62,016 nt of DNA from Chloroflexota bacterium (GCA_016190895.1 JACPPR010000045.1:1-62016); one strand, 5' to 3'; positions 42,852 through 51,852 are shown, numbered from the stretch's first letter. Numbers and translations are program-made. The notes: generated by a model not told the origin, from the letters alone.

Positions 42852-45413
42852 ATGAAGAAAATATGGTGGCTGGCGGCTGTGTGGACGGTGGTTGGGGTCG
42901 CTGCTTTAGTCGCTTTGATGCTGTTACTTGTCGGTTGCCAGGGCGGCACAGGTCCGACCGGGCCTGCCGGGACGCCGGGCACAAGTAGCGGCACCATTAA
43001 AGGGATGGTGACAAACGGACTGACCAAGACGTCTCTGGCCGGGGTGACTGTCACCACCGACCCGGTGATTGATGGCGTAAGTGTTAGTTCCGGGGGTGAC
43101 GGAAGTTTTTCCGCAGAGCTCCCGATAGGGACTTACAAGATTACCATCAAGAAAGATGATTTCACTGCGGTCACTGAAACGGTAACGCTGGTGGCCGGTC
43201 AGACGGTTACAAAAGATGTAGCCCTTAAACCGGCAGCCAATGTGAAAGTAAATGCCGGCGCCGACCGGAATGTTTCGCCGGGCGCTATAGTAACACTGAA
43301 AGCGACGGCGGTGCCTTATGACGGCTCTACGGTTAGCGGTTACAAGTGGACGCAAGTGAGCGGTGTCGAGACCAGAATCGAGAATGCTGACTCGGACACG
43401 ATTACGGTGACTCTTAGTGAGGCCAAGGACTTCAAAGAGGAACTGCTCGCTTTACTCAACCAGTCGGACCGTCTCGGTGTCCAGGGAATCAATCCGGCTG
43501 CGCTGGAGGAGGCCGAGACAGTCGCTCTTAAAGCTGCCGTGACTACTTCCAGCGGCACTTATAGCGATACGGTGAATGTCGTCGTAAAACTTCCTTATGT
43601 TGTTAATCCCGGGATAAGCAATGTGCCGGTCGGCCTACCCGTACTGGTACATGCTAAAACAGAACCTATCTACAAATGGGTCTTGATGCTTCCGGAAGGC
43701 TCTAAAGCGGCCGTGGATGATGATAAAGACCGCGACCCATCGTTTACTCCGGATGTGGCCGGCAAATATACCCTGGCGAATAAAGCCAACGGGGCCGCCC
43801 TCGATATCTATGCCGGTACCTGGGCGGGAGCTATCAGCGGTCTGGATGCCAAGGGCCGGCCGGAGTCCGCTGCCTGTACTGTTTGTCATAATGGTAAAGC
43901 AGCTCCTGATAAGTTTACTGACTGGAAAGCCTCGGGGCACGCTGAAATATTTACCCAGAACATCAACAATCCTGCCGGGCACTGGACGGAGGGTTGCGCT
44001 ACCTGTCACACGGTGGGCGACGCCCCCGGAGTGGATAATGGCGGTTTTGATGAGGCTATGACCAGGGAGGGTTGGAAAGTGCCGCCACATGGTGAAGTGG
44101 ACTACTATGCCGGGATGTTCAAGCAATTCCCCAAGACTGCCGGCCTGGCTAACATCCAGTGTGAGAACTGCCACGGTCCCAATAATAGTCCTCTCCACGC
44201 TAATGGAACGGTCGATGTTGCCCGTGTCACTCTCTCTGCTGAGGCTTGCGGCGCCTGTCACGGTGAACCGCCCCGCCATGGCCGCTTCCAGCAGTGGCAG
44301 GAAAGCGCTAATTCCGGAATTGAATCAACCACCACGCCGGAAAGAGCCACTAGCTCTTCCTGCGCCCGTTGTCACAGCGCCCAGGGCTTCCTGCTTTGGC
44401 TAAAACAGGGCGACCTGACCAAGCAAATCCAGGGTGCCAAGGGTAATGCTACCGCTGATGAGATGGCTGCGATGGGTTTTACAGCCAATAAACTTGAGCC
44501 GGTGACATGTGTCACCTGCCACGACCCGCATGCTCAAGGCACTACCTCCGGCGAGCCGACTACGGCTACTGTCCGTATCATTGATGATACCCTATTGCTG
44601 CCTGCCGGGTTTCAGGCGAAGGAAGTGGGCAAGGGTGCCCTCTGCATCACCTGCCATAATACCAGGAATGCCGTCCACAATATTGATGCGCCGCCTACCA
44701 GCTACTCGGCGCCTCATGTCGCTGCCCAGGCAGATGTCCTGATGGGTGAAAACGCTTACTTCGTCTCGGTGCCGCAGCGCTCGCCTCACGCTAACATTAA
44801 AGACACTTGCGTTACCTGTCATATGGAGGAGACGCCGCCACCGGCTGAGTTCAGCTACCAGCAATCGGGCACCAACCATGGCTTCGCAGCCAGCACGACT
44901 ATCTGCTCCAGCTGCCACAGCGCTAACTTTAATGCCAAGGCGCTGCAGGTGGGTACTGAAGACAAGCTCCATAAGCTGGGAGAAGCTATGAGCGCCTATC
45001 TGCTCGACAAGATGCCGGCAACAGTAACGGTCAAGGACTATACGCCCCACGAGGTCAAGGGTGTTTCCTATGACCTGGCGAGCGATGCCGCTCAGGTAAG
45101 CAAAGATAACATCGCTGCTCTTGAGCCGACCGAACCTCACGGACAGCAGGGCTTTATCATCAAATTCAAGAGCCCGGTAACCTTCACTTACAAACCGGCC
45201 GGCGAAAGCCCGCATACCGTTATTCTAAGTGAGGCTGAGGTTCGATTGGGTGACATCACTACTGATGGCACTAGCACTGTCATTGCCCTAACGGATAACC
45301 TCGTGAAAGTCGGCTGGAACTACTTCCTGATTCATGGCGATGGTAGCGAGGGGGTTCATAATCCGGCCTTTATCAACGCCGTAATAGATACCTCGATTGC
45401 CGCCTTGAGATAG
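42852..45413 (+). CDS. Nine-heme c-type cytochrome lipoprotein
   Basis: 853 residues. A lipobox (LLLVGC, Cys 29) is followed by a short collagen-like stretch (GGTGPTGPAGTPGT), a carboxypeptidase-regulatory-like beta domain (about 45-130), a second beta domain with PKD-like character (about 130-300), then nine CxxCH motifs: CTVCH, CATCH, CENCH, CGACH, CARCH, CVTCH, CITCH, CVTCH and CSSCH. A final 130-residue region has no heme. It is probably anchored on the outer face of the membrane and moves electrons to or from outside acceptors. It is divergent from the heme-motif kinase, which may regulate it. Redox partner unknown. Confidence 0.88.
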   Translation: MKKIWWLAAVWTVVGVAALVALMLLLVGCQGGTGPTGPAGTPGTSSGTIKGMVTNGLTKTSLAGVTVTTDPVIDGVSVSSGGDGSFSAELPIGTYKITIKKDDFTAVTETVTLVAGQTVTKDVALKPAANVKVNAGADRNVSPGAIVTLKATAVPYDGSTVSGYKWTQVSGVETRIENADSDTITVTLSEAKDFKEELLALLNQSDRLGVQGINPAALEEAETVALKAAVTTSSGTYSDTVNVVVKLPYVVNPGISNVPVGLPVLVHAKTEPIYKWVLMLPEGSKAAVDDDKDRDPSFTPDVAGKYTLANKANGAALDIYAGTWAGAISGLDAKGRPESAACTVCHNGKAAPDKFTDWKASGHAEIFTQNINNPAGHWTEGCATCHTVGDAPGVDNGGFDEAMTREGWKVPPHGEVDYYAGMFKQFPKTAGLANIQCENCHGPNNSPLHANGTVDVARVTLSAEACGACHGEPPRHGRFQQWQESANSGIESTTTPERATSSSCARCHSAQGFLLWLKQGDLTKQIQGAKGNATADEMAAMGFTANKLEPVTCVTCHDPHAQGTTSGEPTTATVRIIDDTLLLPAGFQAKEVGKGALCITCHNTRNAVHNIDAPPTSYSAPHVAAQADVLMGENAYFVSVPQRSPHANIKDTCVTCHMEETPPPAEFSYQQSGTNHGFAASTTICSSCHSANFNAKALQVGTEDKLHKLGEAMSAYLLDKMPATVTVKDYTPHEVKGVSYDLASDAAQVSKDNIAALEPTEPHGQQGFIIKFKSPVTFTYKPAGESPHTVILSEAEVRLGDITTDGTSTVIALTDNLVKVGWNYFLIHGDGSEGVHNPAFINAVIDTSIAALR

Positions 45414-45463
45414 GGGGCTAGAAAAACTGGTCAGAAAGTAATACAATATCAAGGAATTCGAGA

Positions 45464-45502
45464 AAGGAAGAGGAGACTTGGCTAGAGAGGCCTCCTCTCC
45501 TT
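45464..45502 (+). terminator. Hairpin after the nine-heme cytochrome gene
   Basis: AAGGAAGAGGAG (45464-45475) pairs with CTCCTCTCCTT (45492-45502) with one bulged base; the tail CTTATTACTC is only weakly T-rich. It probably ends the upstream transcript. Confidence 0.5.
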
Positions 45503-45554
45503 CTTATTACTCAGGTGTGCTAAATGGTATGGCTAAAATAAAGGAGGTAAGACT

Positions 45555-46028
45555 ATGAAGAAGCTGCCCTGGTCCCTGGCCACCATCCTGGTAATCGGGC
45601 TGCTCTGGCTGGTGGTTAGTTGCGGCGGTGGCGCACCCTCGACCCCGACTCCTCCGACCATTCCGACTACACCAACCACTCCTACGACACCGACCCTACC
45701 TGCCACGCCAACGTCAACAATACCCAAAATACCTCACACTCTGGAAGGCCGTAGCGATTGCCTCGTATGCCATCAAAACGGGATTATCAGTGCGCCCAAG
45801 GTTTCCGCCGGCCCCACTAACCATGCGACATTCACGAGTGCTATGTGCCTTGGCTGTCATCAGAGTGGCGTTGCTGGTGCACCTAAGATTTCGGATGCCC
45901 ATACTGCTCGTGCTTCGACCGACTGCCTGACCTGTCACAAGGACGGAATTACCAACGCTCCTAAGTTCCCGGCTGACCATGCTGGCCGCACTAGCAACAC
46001 CTGCCGTGGCTGCCATCAAACCAGCTAG
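45555..46028 (+). CDS. Four-heme lipoprotein cytochrome with repeated heme modules
   Basis: A 157-residue protein with a lipobox (LVVSC, Cys 23), a Pro/Thr-rich linker (about 28-58), and four CxxCH motifs (CLVCH, CLGCH, CLTCH, CRGCH) spaced about 25 residues apart. Odd and even motifs alternate similar modules (CLVCHQNGIISAPK, CLTCHKDGITNAPK), so the protein arose by internal duplication. An AAAGGAGG ribosome site precedes it. It follows the nine-heme cytochrome and could be its electron partner; this is inference. Confidence 0.88.
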   Translation: MKKLPWSLATILVIGLLWLVVSCGGGAPSTPTPPTIPTTPTTPTTPTLPATPTSTIPKIPHTLEGRSDCLVCHQNGIISAPKVSAGPTNHATFTSAMCLGCHQSGVAGAPKISDAHTARASTDCLTCHKDGITNAPKFPADHAGRTSNTCRGCHQTS

Positions 46029-46184
46029 TGTGGTGTCGATATGGTCGAGCATTCTTACGAAGTGCTAGAAGCGACATACTGACTAAAGTGTAATAATAGG
46101 GTAGTAGTTTACGTAGTAATTATCTTGATGATACTCTAGCTGAATCGAGAAGTTGCTCGAATTGAAGAGATATTTGCGTGCAAT

Positions 46185-46286
46185 GACGGCGTCTTCTTCG
46201 GCGTGGCTGGAAGCGTGCTGGTAAGTTGAAGCCAGCCTGCCAGCAATGCTATACTAGCACTAGAAACAGTTGAAGGAGACGCCGTC
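46185..46286 (+). promoter_or_regulatory. Structured leader that can mask the ahbC ribosome-binding site
   Basis: Positions 46185-46198 (GACGGCGTCTTCTT) are complementary to 46273-46286 (AAGGAGACGCCGTC) over 14 pairs with one G-U. The stem extends inward to 46202/46269 with more G-U pairs. The downstream strand contains the ahbC Shine-Dalgarno, so the closed form would block translation. The enclosed loop has its own inverted repeats (GCTGG...CCAGC). It resembles a riboswitch or thermosensor-type control element but matches no class I recognise. Confidence 0.6.
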
Positions 46287-46288
46287 TA

Positions 46289-47434
46289 ATGATTTCAGTC
46301 AGCCGCTTGCTATGCGATAACGTTGGACCGGGCGACCACCTGCGCTATGAGCGCAAGGAAGAGCCTCGGCCAGTGGTCGTCTGGAACTGCACCCGCCAGT
46401 GTAACTTAAACTGCATCCACTGCTATGCCAGCGCCGCTAACTTAAGGTCTCCGGACGAGATGGATACCGCCGCCGGAGAGGCGTTCATCCATGACCTGGC
46501 TGATTTCCACATTCCCGTCCTACTTTTTTCAGGCGGCGAACCGCTGCTGCGAAAGGATTTTTTTCCTCTTGCCAATCTGGCAAAACAGTCGGGACTAAGA
46601 GTCGCCCTGTCGACCAATGGTACCCGCATTACCGAAGATGCCGCCCGCGACCTCAAGCGACTCGGTTTTGCCGAGGTGGGTATCAGCCTGGACGGCATCG
46701 GAGCTAAGAATGACTACTTCCGCGGGCAGGAAGGCGCTTTTGATAATGCGCTGAGGGGTATCAGAAACTGCAAATCTCAGGGGTTGCGGGTCTCTTTGAG
46801 ACAGACTATCACTCGCTCTAATTACCAGGAAGTCCCGGCTATATTCGAGCTTGTTGAGAAAGAAGGCATCAACCGGGTCTGCTTCTATCACCTGGCCTAT
46901 TCGGGCCGGGGCAGCAGCCTCATCGATGAAGATATCACCCACGAACAGAAACGGCAGGTGGTGGATACTGTTTGCGAACGCACTATCGACCTTCACAAGC
47001 GTGGCTTGACCAAGGAGATTCTCACCGTCAGTAATCACGCCGATGGCGTTTATCTCTATCTGAAATTGAAGGAAAGCGACCCGGAACGGGCTGAGAAAGT
47101 GCTGGCATTACTGAAAGTTAACGGGGGCAATAATTCCGGCATTAAGATAGGCTCTGTCGATGATGTGGGGAACGTGCATCCGGACCAGTTCTGGTGGCAC
47201 TATACGCTTGGCAATGTCCGGGAGAGAAAATTTGGCGATATTTGGCTCGATACCAGCGAACCTTTGCTCAAGGGGTTGAAGGATAGGGCTGGTTTGCTCA
47301 AGGGCCGCTGCGCCCGTTGTCACTATCTCGATATCTGCAACGGTAGCCTGAGGGTTAGGGCCGAAGCGGTAACCGGTGATGTCTGGGCGGAAGACCCGGC
47401 CTGTTATTTAACCGAAGAGGAGATTGCGGGGTAA
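46289..47434 (+). CDS. ahbC: Radical SAM 12,18-didecarboxysiroheme deacetylase
   Basis: A 381-residue radical SAM protein of the AhbC/NirJ1 type. The N terminus (MISVSRLLCDNVGPGDHLRY) and the SAM cluster CTRQCNLNCIHCYA (near residue 34) fit the family, as do GISLDGIGAKND and the C-terminal SPASM-like cluster CARCHYLDICNG near 349. AhbC removes acetate side chains from didecarboxysiroheme to give Fe-coproporphyrin III in the alternative heme pathway. It is the first gene of ahbC-ahbD-ahbAB-hemA. Confidence 0.88.
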   Translation: MISVSRLLCDNVGPGDHLRYERKEEPRPVVVWNCTRQCNLNCIHCYASAANLRSPDEMDTAAGEAFIHDLADFHIPVLLFSGGEPLLRKDFFPLANLAKQSGLRVALSTNGTRITEDAARDLKRLGFAEVGISLDGIGAKNDYFRGQEGAFDNALRGIRNCKSQGLRVSLRQTITRSNYQEVPAIFELVEKEGINRVCFYHLAYSGRGSSLIDEDITHEQKRQVVDTVCERTIDLHKRGLTKEILTVSNHADGVYLYLKLKESDPERAEKVLALLKVNGGNNSGIKIGSVDDVGNVHPDQFWWHYTLGNVRERKFGDIWLDTSEPLLKGLKDRAGLLKGRCARCHYLDICNGSLRVRAEAVTGDVWAEDPACYLTEEEIAG

Positions 47435-47435
47435 G

Positions 47436-48575
47436 ATGACTTCAGAAACGCACCGTCCGGGTCACATTATCCAGCCAGTGTTGAACCATGTCGCCTGGGA
47501 GATTACCCGAAGTTGTAACCTGTTATGCTCTCACTGCCGGGCGTCTGCTCATCGGGGCGGTTATGAAGGCGAGCTGACTACGGAAGAGTGCTTCCGCGTT
47601 ATCGATGAGATAGCCGAAGTAGCTAAGCCCATGCTTGTTCTGACCGGAGGTGAGCCGTTATTACGCCCGGACGTTCTTGATATCGGCCGTTATGCTGCAA
47701 ATAAGGGATTCCGTGTAGTAATGGGTACCAACGGAACGCTGCTTACCGCAGAAATGGCCGCCAAACTGAAGGAAGTGCCTGTAATGTGTGTCGGCGTCAG
47801 CCTGGATTTCCCCAGCGCTGCCCGGCATGATGAATTCCGCTGTATGGTCGGCGGCTTTGAAGGGGCGATGTCAGGTATTAAAAACGCCCGCCAGGCTGGC
47901 ATCGATATTCAGATTAACAGCACTATTTCTAAAATGAATGTGGCTTACCTCGATGAACTGATTTCGCTTGCCCTTGAAATCGGGGCGAAGTCTTTCCACC
48001 CTTTTCTGCTCGTGCCGACCGGTCGGGGTAAGGACATCGAGGCAAGTGAGCTGTCTCCTGAGGAATACGAGCAGACGCTCAATCACATACTGGATAAGAC
48101 GGCTGAATTGCGAGGAAAGCTGGCGATGCGCCCCATCTGCGCTCCCCACTTCATGAGGATAACCCGCCAGAGGCAGAAGATAAGCGGCGAAGCCGCTCCT
48201 GCTGCCTCTCCCTCGGTGCGACCTGCGGCAGCAGGAGGGCACCCTGGCGGCCATCCGGCTTTCAGCCGCGGCTGCCTCTCCGGGACAGGTTTCTGTTTTA
48301 TCTCTCATACGGGGAGCGTGCAGGGCTGCGGTTACCTCGATATTGAAGCCGGCAATGTCAAACAGCAGACTTTCGGTCAGATTTGGAATAACTCGGGTCT
48401 TTTCGGCAACCTGAGAGATCTTTCCGCGCTGAAGGGCAAATGCGGGGTCTGCGAGTATTCGAGAATCTGCGGCGGCTGCCGAGCCAGAGCCTACGAAGCT
48501 ACCGGAGATTGTCTTGAAGCTGAGCCGTATTGTGTTTATGAGCCTGTGGCACAGCGAAGAGCCGCCGGCAGATAG
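47436..48575 (+). CDS. ahbD: Radical SAM heme b synthase (Fe-coproporphyrin III decarboxylase)
   Basis: About 379 residues. Features are the SAM cluster CNLLCSHCRA near residue 25 after HVAWEITRS, the TGGEPLLRPDVLDIGRYA segment, the RGCLSGTGFCFISHTGSVQG motif and the auxiliary cluster CGVCEYSRICGGCRAR. AhbD performs the final oxidative decarboxylations to heme b without oxygen. I use the ATG at 47436; a TTG at 47424 overlaps ahbC. Near residue 253-268 there is a low-complexity Ala/Pro-rich insertion whose DNA (48196-48237) is an 11-bp perfect hairpin. Confidence 0.9.
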   Translation: MTSETHRPGHIIQPVLNHVAWEITRSCNLLCSHCRASAHRGGYEGELTTEECFRVIDEIAEVAKPMLVLTGGEPLLRPDVLDIGRYAANKGFRVVMGTNGTLLTAEMAAKLKEVPVMCVGVSLDFPSAARHDEFRCMVGGFEGAMSGIKNARQAGIDIQINSTISKMNVAYLDELISLALEIGAKSFHPFLLVPTGRGKDIEASELSPEEYEQTLNHILDKTAELRGKLAMRPICAPHFMRITRQRQKISGEAAPAASPSVRPAAAGGHPGGHPAFSRGCLSGTGFCFISHTGSVQGCGYLDIEAGNVKQQTFGQIWNNSGLFGNLRDLSALKGKCGVCEYSRICGGCRARAYEATGDCLEAEPYCVYEPVAQRRAAGR

Positions 48576-48583
48576 GTTACGAG

Positions 48584-49561
48584 ATGCACCTGGATAGAAT
48601 CGACCAAAAACTGCTCAACCGGTTGCAGGTTAATTTCCCTCTGGTCAGTCAGCCTTACGCTCTCCTGGGCTGGGATTTGGGTATTACTGAAGACGAGGCC
48701 ATCGGGCGAATTGGGGGGCTGAGAGCGGGGGGCACTATTCGCCAGATAGGCCCTCTTTTCGACGCCAAGAAGCTTAATTACAAAACCACCCTGGTGGCAA
48801 TGAGAGTGACCGGAACTGAGCTTGATAAAGCCGTTCAGTTGTTGGCTGAGTATCCGGTCAGCCATGCCTACGAGCGGGACCACTATTTTAACCTCTGGTT
48901 TACCCTGGCCGTTCCGGCTACAATCGATGTCGATATTGAACTTAAGAAAATGGTCAGGCCGATTAAAGCTGAAGCCTGTTTTAGCCTGCCGGCATTGAAC
49001 TTATTCAAATTACGTGTCTTTTTTGATTCGGGCGCCGATGAACATACCGAGCTTGCCGAGACTTCCGGCGTGGCAAACAGTCAGCCGGAAACCGGGCTTT
49101 CTGATGCGGACAAAAAGGTGATTAACGAAATACAGCAGGATTTACCTCTGGTGTACCGTCCCTTCCGTGAAATGGCGGCAAAGCTGGAGATGAGCGAAGA
49201 GGAGTTTCTGGGGCAATGCCAGTCTCTGCTATCGAGAGGGGTGATGCGCCGCTTTAGCGTGGCAGTCAACCACCGGCAGGTCGGTTTTGTAGCTAATGGA
49301 ATGGCTTGCTGGCCGGTGCCGCAAGAGAAAATCGAGCAAGCCGGCCAGAGGTTGGCATCCCTGCGTGAAGTAAGTCACTGCTACGAAAGAAGGACAAATC
49401 CGCTCTGGAAATATAATCTCTTTGCTATGATTCACGGGCAGGCTAAGGAAGATTGCCAGCGAATCGCCGATAAAGTGTCGGCTGACATAGGACTTAATGA
49501 TGGTATAATGCTATTTAGTACCAGAGAGTTCAAAAAGACGAGGCTTAAATACCCGGTATGA
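48584..49561 (+). CDS. ahbAB: Fused siroheme decarboxylase AhbA-AhbB
   Basis: A 325-residue protein made of two homologous AsnC/Lrp-like halves. Residues 1-150 begin RIDQKLLNRLQVNFPLVSQP with TIRQIGPLFDAKKLNYKTTL; residues 160-325 begin DADKKVINEIQQDLPLVYRP with RRFSVAVNHRQVGFVANGM and SHCYERRTNPLWKYNLFAMI. Siroheme decarboxylase is normally a heterodimer of AhbA and AhbB; here one gene covers both. It converts siroheme to 12,18-didecarboxysiroheme. It overlaps hemA by 4 bp. The DNA-binding-like fold should not be read as a regulator, given the context. Confidence 0.88.
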   Translation: MHLDRIDQKLLNRLQVNFPLVSQPYALLGWDLGITEDEAIGRIGGLRAGGTIRQIGPLFDAKKLNYKTTLVAMRVTGTELDKAVQLLAEYPVSHAYERDHYFNLWFTLAVPATIDVDIELKKMVRPIKAEACFSLPALNLFKLRVFFDSGADEHTELAETSGVANSQPETGLSDADKKVINEIQQDLPLVYRPFREMAAKLEMSEEEFLGQCQSLLSRGVMRRFSVAVNHRQVGFVANGMACWPVPQEKIEQAGQRLASLREVSHCYERRTNPLWKYNLFAMIHGQAKEDCQRIADKVSADIGLNDGIMLFSTREFKKTRLKYPV

Positions 49562-50859
49562 AAAAAGACGCTTCGAAATCAGGGCAAGACAAAGCGAATG
49601 TTTATCTGGTTGGCTTAAACCACCACACGGCTCCGGTTACCCTCCGCGAGAGGGTGGCTATCAATGCCGAGCAGCTCGATAACGCTTATCAATTACTGCG
49701 TCAGTATATTCCGCACGGCATCATTCTCTCCACCTGCAACCGCACCGAGATTTACGCCACGGGCAGCCATCCCGCTGAAGAAGCCGTACTCAATTTCATC
49801 AATGCAATCAGCGGCGTGCCCTTTGTCGACCTGATGCCGCATATTTTCCTGCGTGAGAATAAGACCGCTTTTAAACACCTCTTTCGCATTGCCAGCGGGC
49901 TGGATTCGATGATTATCGGTGAACACGAGGTGCTCGGTCAGATTAGACAGGCATTGGCGGCGGCGGAAAAGGCCGGGATGGTTAACCCGGAATTACGCAA
50001 TGTTTTCAACGGCGCTCTCAGGACGGGCCGGCAGGTCCGGGAGGAAACCGGCATCAGCCGCAGTGCTCTTTCAGTAAGCTCGGTAGCTGTCGACCTGGCG
50101 TCGAAGGCTATCGGCGGTCTTGAAAATTGCAAGATGCTGGTTATCGGCGCCGGTGAGGCTGGCCGGCTGGTCGCCAGGGTGGCTAAGGAGGAAGGCGTCT
50201 CCCGGATTGTTATTGCCAGCCGGACCATAGAATCGGCTTCGGCTCTGGGAGCGATGGTCGGCGGCACGCCAACCGATTTGAATAATATTTCAGAAGAATT
50301 GAGCACCGCTGATATAGTCGTCGCCTGTGCTGGAGCGCCCAACCGAATCCTCGATGTCGACCATGTCAGGGAGGTTATGAAAGGCCGCACTGATTCCCCG
50401 CTGGTGATAATCGATATCGCCGTTCCCCGGAATGTCGAGCCTGAAGCCGGGAAAATCGATAATGTTTTTCTCTACGATATCGACGACCTGACCCGGGTTT
50501 CGGATAAAAACCGCCAGCAGCGCGAGGGCGAGGTGCTCAAGGCGGAACAGATTGTCGCCGAGGAGGTTGCCAGATGCGCTTCCGACTGGTCGGCTGCCGA
50601 GTCCAAGTCGGTCATCGGGGCTTTGATGCAAAAGGCAGACGAGATACGCACTCAGCAATTAAAGCGGACATTGAAGAAATTACGTCCTCTCTCTGAGGAG
50701 GAGCAATTCAATCTGGATGCAATGACCAGGTCAATCGTGACCAGGATTCTTCAGGAACCTATCGAGTATCTCAAAAAGAATGAGAATGACGGTCACTACC
50801 CCGAGGTGGTGAGCGAGCTTTTCCGACTGAACACCGGGGCGGACAAGGCTGAAGAATAG
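49558..50859 (+). CDS. hemA: Glutamyl-tRNA reductase
   Basis: A 433-residue enzyme that makes glutamate-1-semialdehyde from Glu-tRNA, the entry step of tetrapyrrole synthesis. It shows GLNHHTAPVTLRERVAI, the catalytic Cys in LSTCNRTEIYA (near 60), EHEVLGQIRQAL and the NADPH-binding loop VIGAGEAGRLVARVA. A C-terminal dimerisation helix follows. It overlaps ahbAB, so precursor supply and late steps are coupled. hemB, hemC and siroheme genes are not in the window. Confidence 0.95.
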   Translation: MKKDASKSGQDKANVYLVGLNHHTAPVTLRERVAINAEQLDNAYQLLRQYIPHGIILSTCNRTEIYATGSHPAEEAVLNFINAISGVPFVDLMPHIFLRENKTAFKHLFRIASGLDSMIIGEHEVLGQIRQALAAAEKAGMVNPELRNVFNGALRTGRQVREETGISRSALSVSSVAVDLASKAIGGLENCKMLVIGAGEAGRLVARVAKEEGVSRIVIASRTIESASALGAMVGGTPTDLNNISEELSTADIVVACAGAPNRILDVDHVREVMKGRTDSPLVIIDIAVPRNVEPEAGKIDNVFLYDIDDLTRVSDKNRQQREGEVLKAEQIVAEEVARCASDWSAAESKSVIGALMQKADEIRTQQLKRTLKKLRPLSEEEQFNLDAMTRSIVTRILQEPIEYLKKNENDGHYPEVVSELFRLNTGADKAEE

Positions 50860-50883
50860 TAACGAACTGGTCCTCTGGTATAA

Positions 50884-51026
50884 TTGATAATATCAAAGGT
50901 GTTTATTAACCAAATTCCATTCCGTGCTTGACACGGAATCAAGAAAATCCCGCTCTCAGCGCGGGAACTGGATACCGACTTTCGTCGGTATGGTAGTGTT
51001 GGTAAATAACCTTTAATATCTTGATT
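50884..51026. repeat. MITE-like element with terminal inverted repeats and three hairpins
   Basis: The ends are imperfect inverted repeats: ATATCAAAGGTGTTTATT on the left and its counterpart TTGGTAAATAACCTTTAATAT on the right (shown here as TTGGTAAATAACC and TTTAATAT). Inside are hairpins TTCCGTGCTTGACACGGAA, CCCGCTCTCAGCGCGGG and TACCGACTTTCGTCGGTA. The first and third hairpins recur at 52404-52490. There is no coding content. Confidence 0.65.
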
Positions 51027-51033
51027 GGAAATG

Positions 51034-51063
51034 AGAAGAGGGGGGCTGTGCCCCCCTCTTCTT
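51034..51063 (+). terminator. Strong hairpin between hemA and the rhomboid gene
   Basis: A 13-bp perfect stem, AGAAGAGGGGGGC (51034-51046) with GCCCCCCTCTTCT (51050-51062) and a TGT loop, followed by a short TTG tail. It could terminate the heme operon transcript; the weak T-run lowers certainty. Confidence 0.5.
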
Positions 51064-51082
51064 GAAATAGGGATTGTGAATA

Positions 51083-51670
51083 ATGGCATTTAGAGTAAAT
51101 TACAGGGGCAGTCAGGGTTTTAGTTTGGGTCCTCTGGGCTTCCTGATAGTGGCGAACCTGATAGTGTTTATTGCCACCACTTTCAGGCCGCAGCTAATCT
51201 TTCTGCTTGGCTTATCAGCTCAAGACCTCTTCTCACAGCCGTGGACGATTGTGACTAATATGTTCGTTCACGGTGGCCTGGGGCATATTTTTGCCAATAT
51301 GCTGACTCTCTACTTTTATGGCAGCTACCTGATAAATCTGGTGGGTGAGAAGAAATTCTTCGCTGTTTATTTTCTGGGCGGGTTACTCGGCAATGTTGCC
51401 TTCTTGCTGCTGGCGCCGTCTTTTGCCATAGCTATCGGCGCCTCCGGAGCCGTTTTTGCCGTGGGTGGGGCGTTGACCGTGTTGAGGCCGAAGATGACTG
51501 TCTATATCTTCCCGTTGCCGGTGCCTCTGCCTCTCTGGGTCGTGGTTATCGGCGGTTTCTTCATAATGACCTCCCCCGGCATTGCCTGGCAGGCTCACCT
51601 GGGCGGTCTGGTGCTGGGGCTGGCAGCGGGTTATCTTTTCAGAAAGGGAACATCGCGCTTATACTATTAG
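51083..51670 (+). CDS. Rhomboid-family intramembrane serine protease
   Basis: A 195-residue, six-helix protein. The catalytic serine is in IGASGAVFAVGG (Ser near 117, GxSG), the catalytic His in WQAHLGGLVLG near 173, and the helix 2 motif reads VHGGLGHIFANMLTLYFYG. Rhomboids cut substrate helices within the membrane. It stands alone, flanked by repeats; substrate unknown. Confidence 0.9.
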   Translation: MAFRVNYRGSQGFSLGPLGFLIVANLIVFIATTFRPQLIFLLGLSAQDLFSQPWTIVTNMFVHGGLGHIFANMLTLYFYGSYLINLVGEKKFFAVYFLGGLLGNVAFLLLAPSFAIAIGASGAVFAVGGALTVLRPKMTVYIFPLPVPLPLWVVVIGGFFIMTSPGIAWQAHLGGLVLGLAAGYLFRKGTSRLYY

Positions 51671-51728
51671 TTTAGGCTACTCCATTTCCGCTTTTATTCG
51701 TTCCACGTGCTTCCTGCGAAACGCTTCA

Positions 51729-51809
51729 AATCCCTCTTAATCTCCCTTTGCAAAAGGGAGATACCTCGTTCATCCCCATTTATCAAAGGGGGGCTAAGGG
51801 GGATTTTAC
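51729..51809. repeat. Inverted-repeat element of the CCCTTTG/CAAAGGG family
   Basis: AAATCCCTCTTAATCTCCC on the left and its imperfect reverse complement GGGGGGCTAAGGGGGATTTT on the right enclose a short spacer; a nested hairpin TCTCCCTTTGCAAAAGGGAGA (here TCTCCCTTTG/CAAAAGGGAGA) is present. The same family occurs at 53740, 57221 and 60965. Confidence 0.7.
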
Positions 51810-51852
51810 CTCGATGGGTTGTCACCAACCCGGCTAAGGACTATAATCTCAG

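Noticed and set aside
48584-49561. Reading the AsnC/Lrp-like protein as a transcription regulator
   Set aside because: Two tandem halves with siroheme decarboxylase motifs in an ahb operon fit AhbA-AhbB better.
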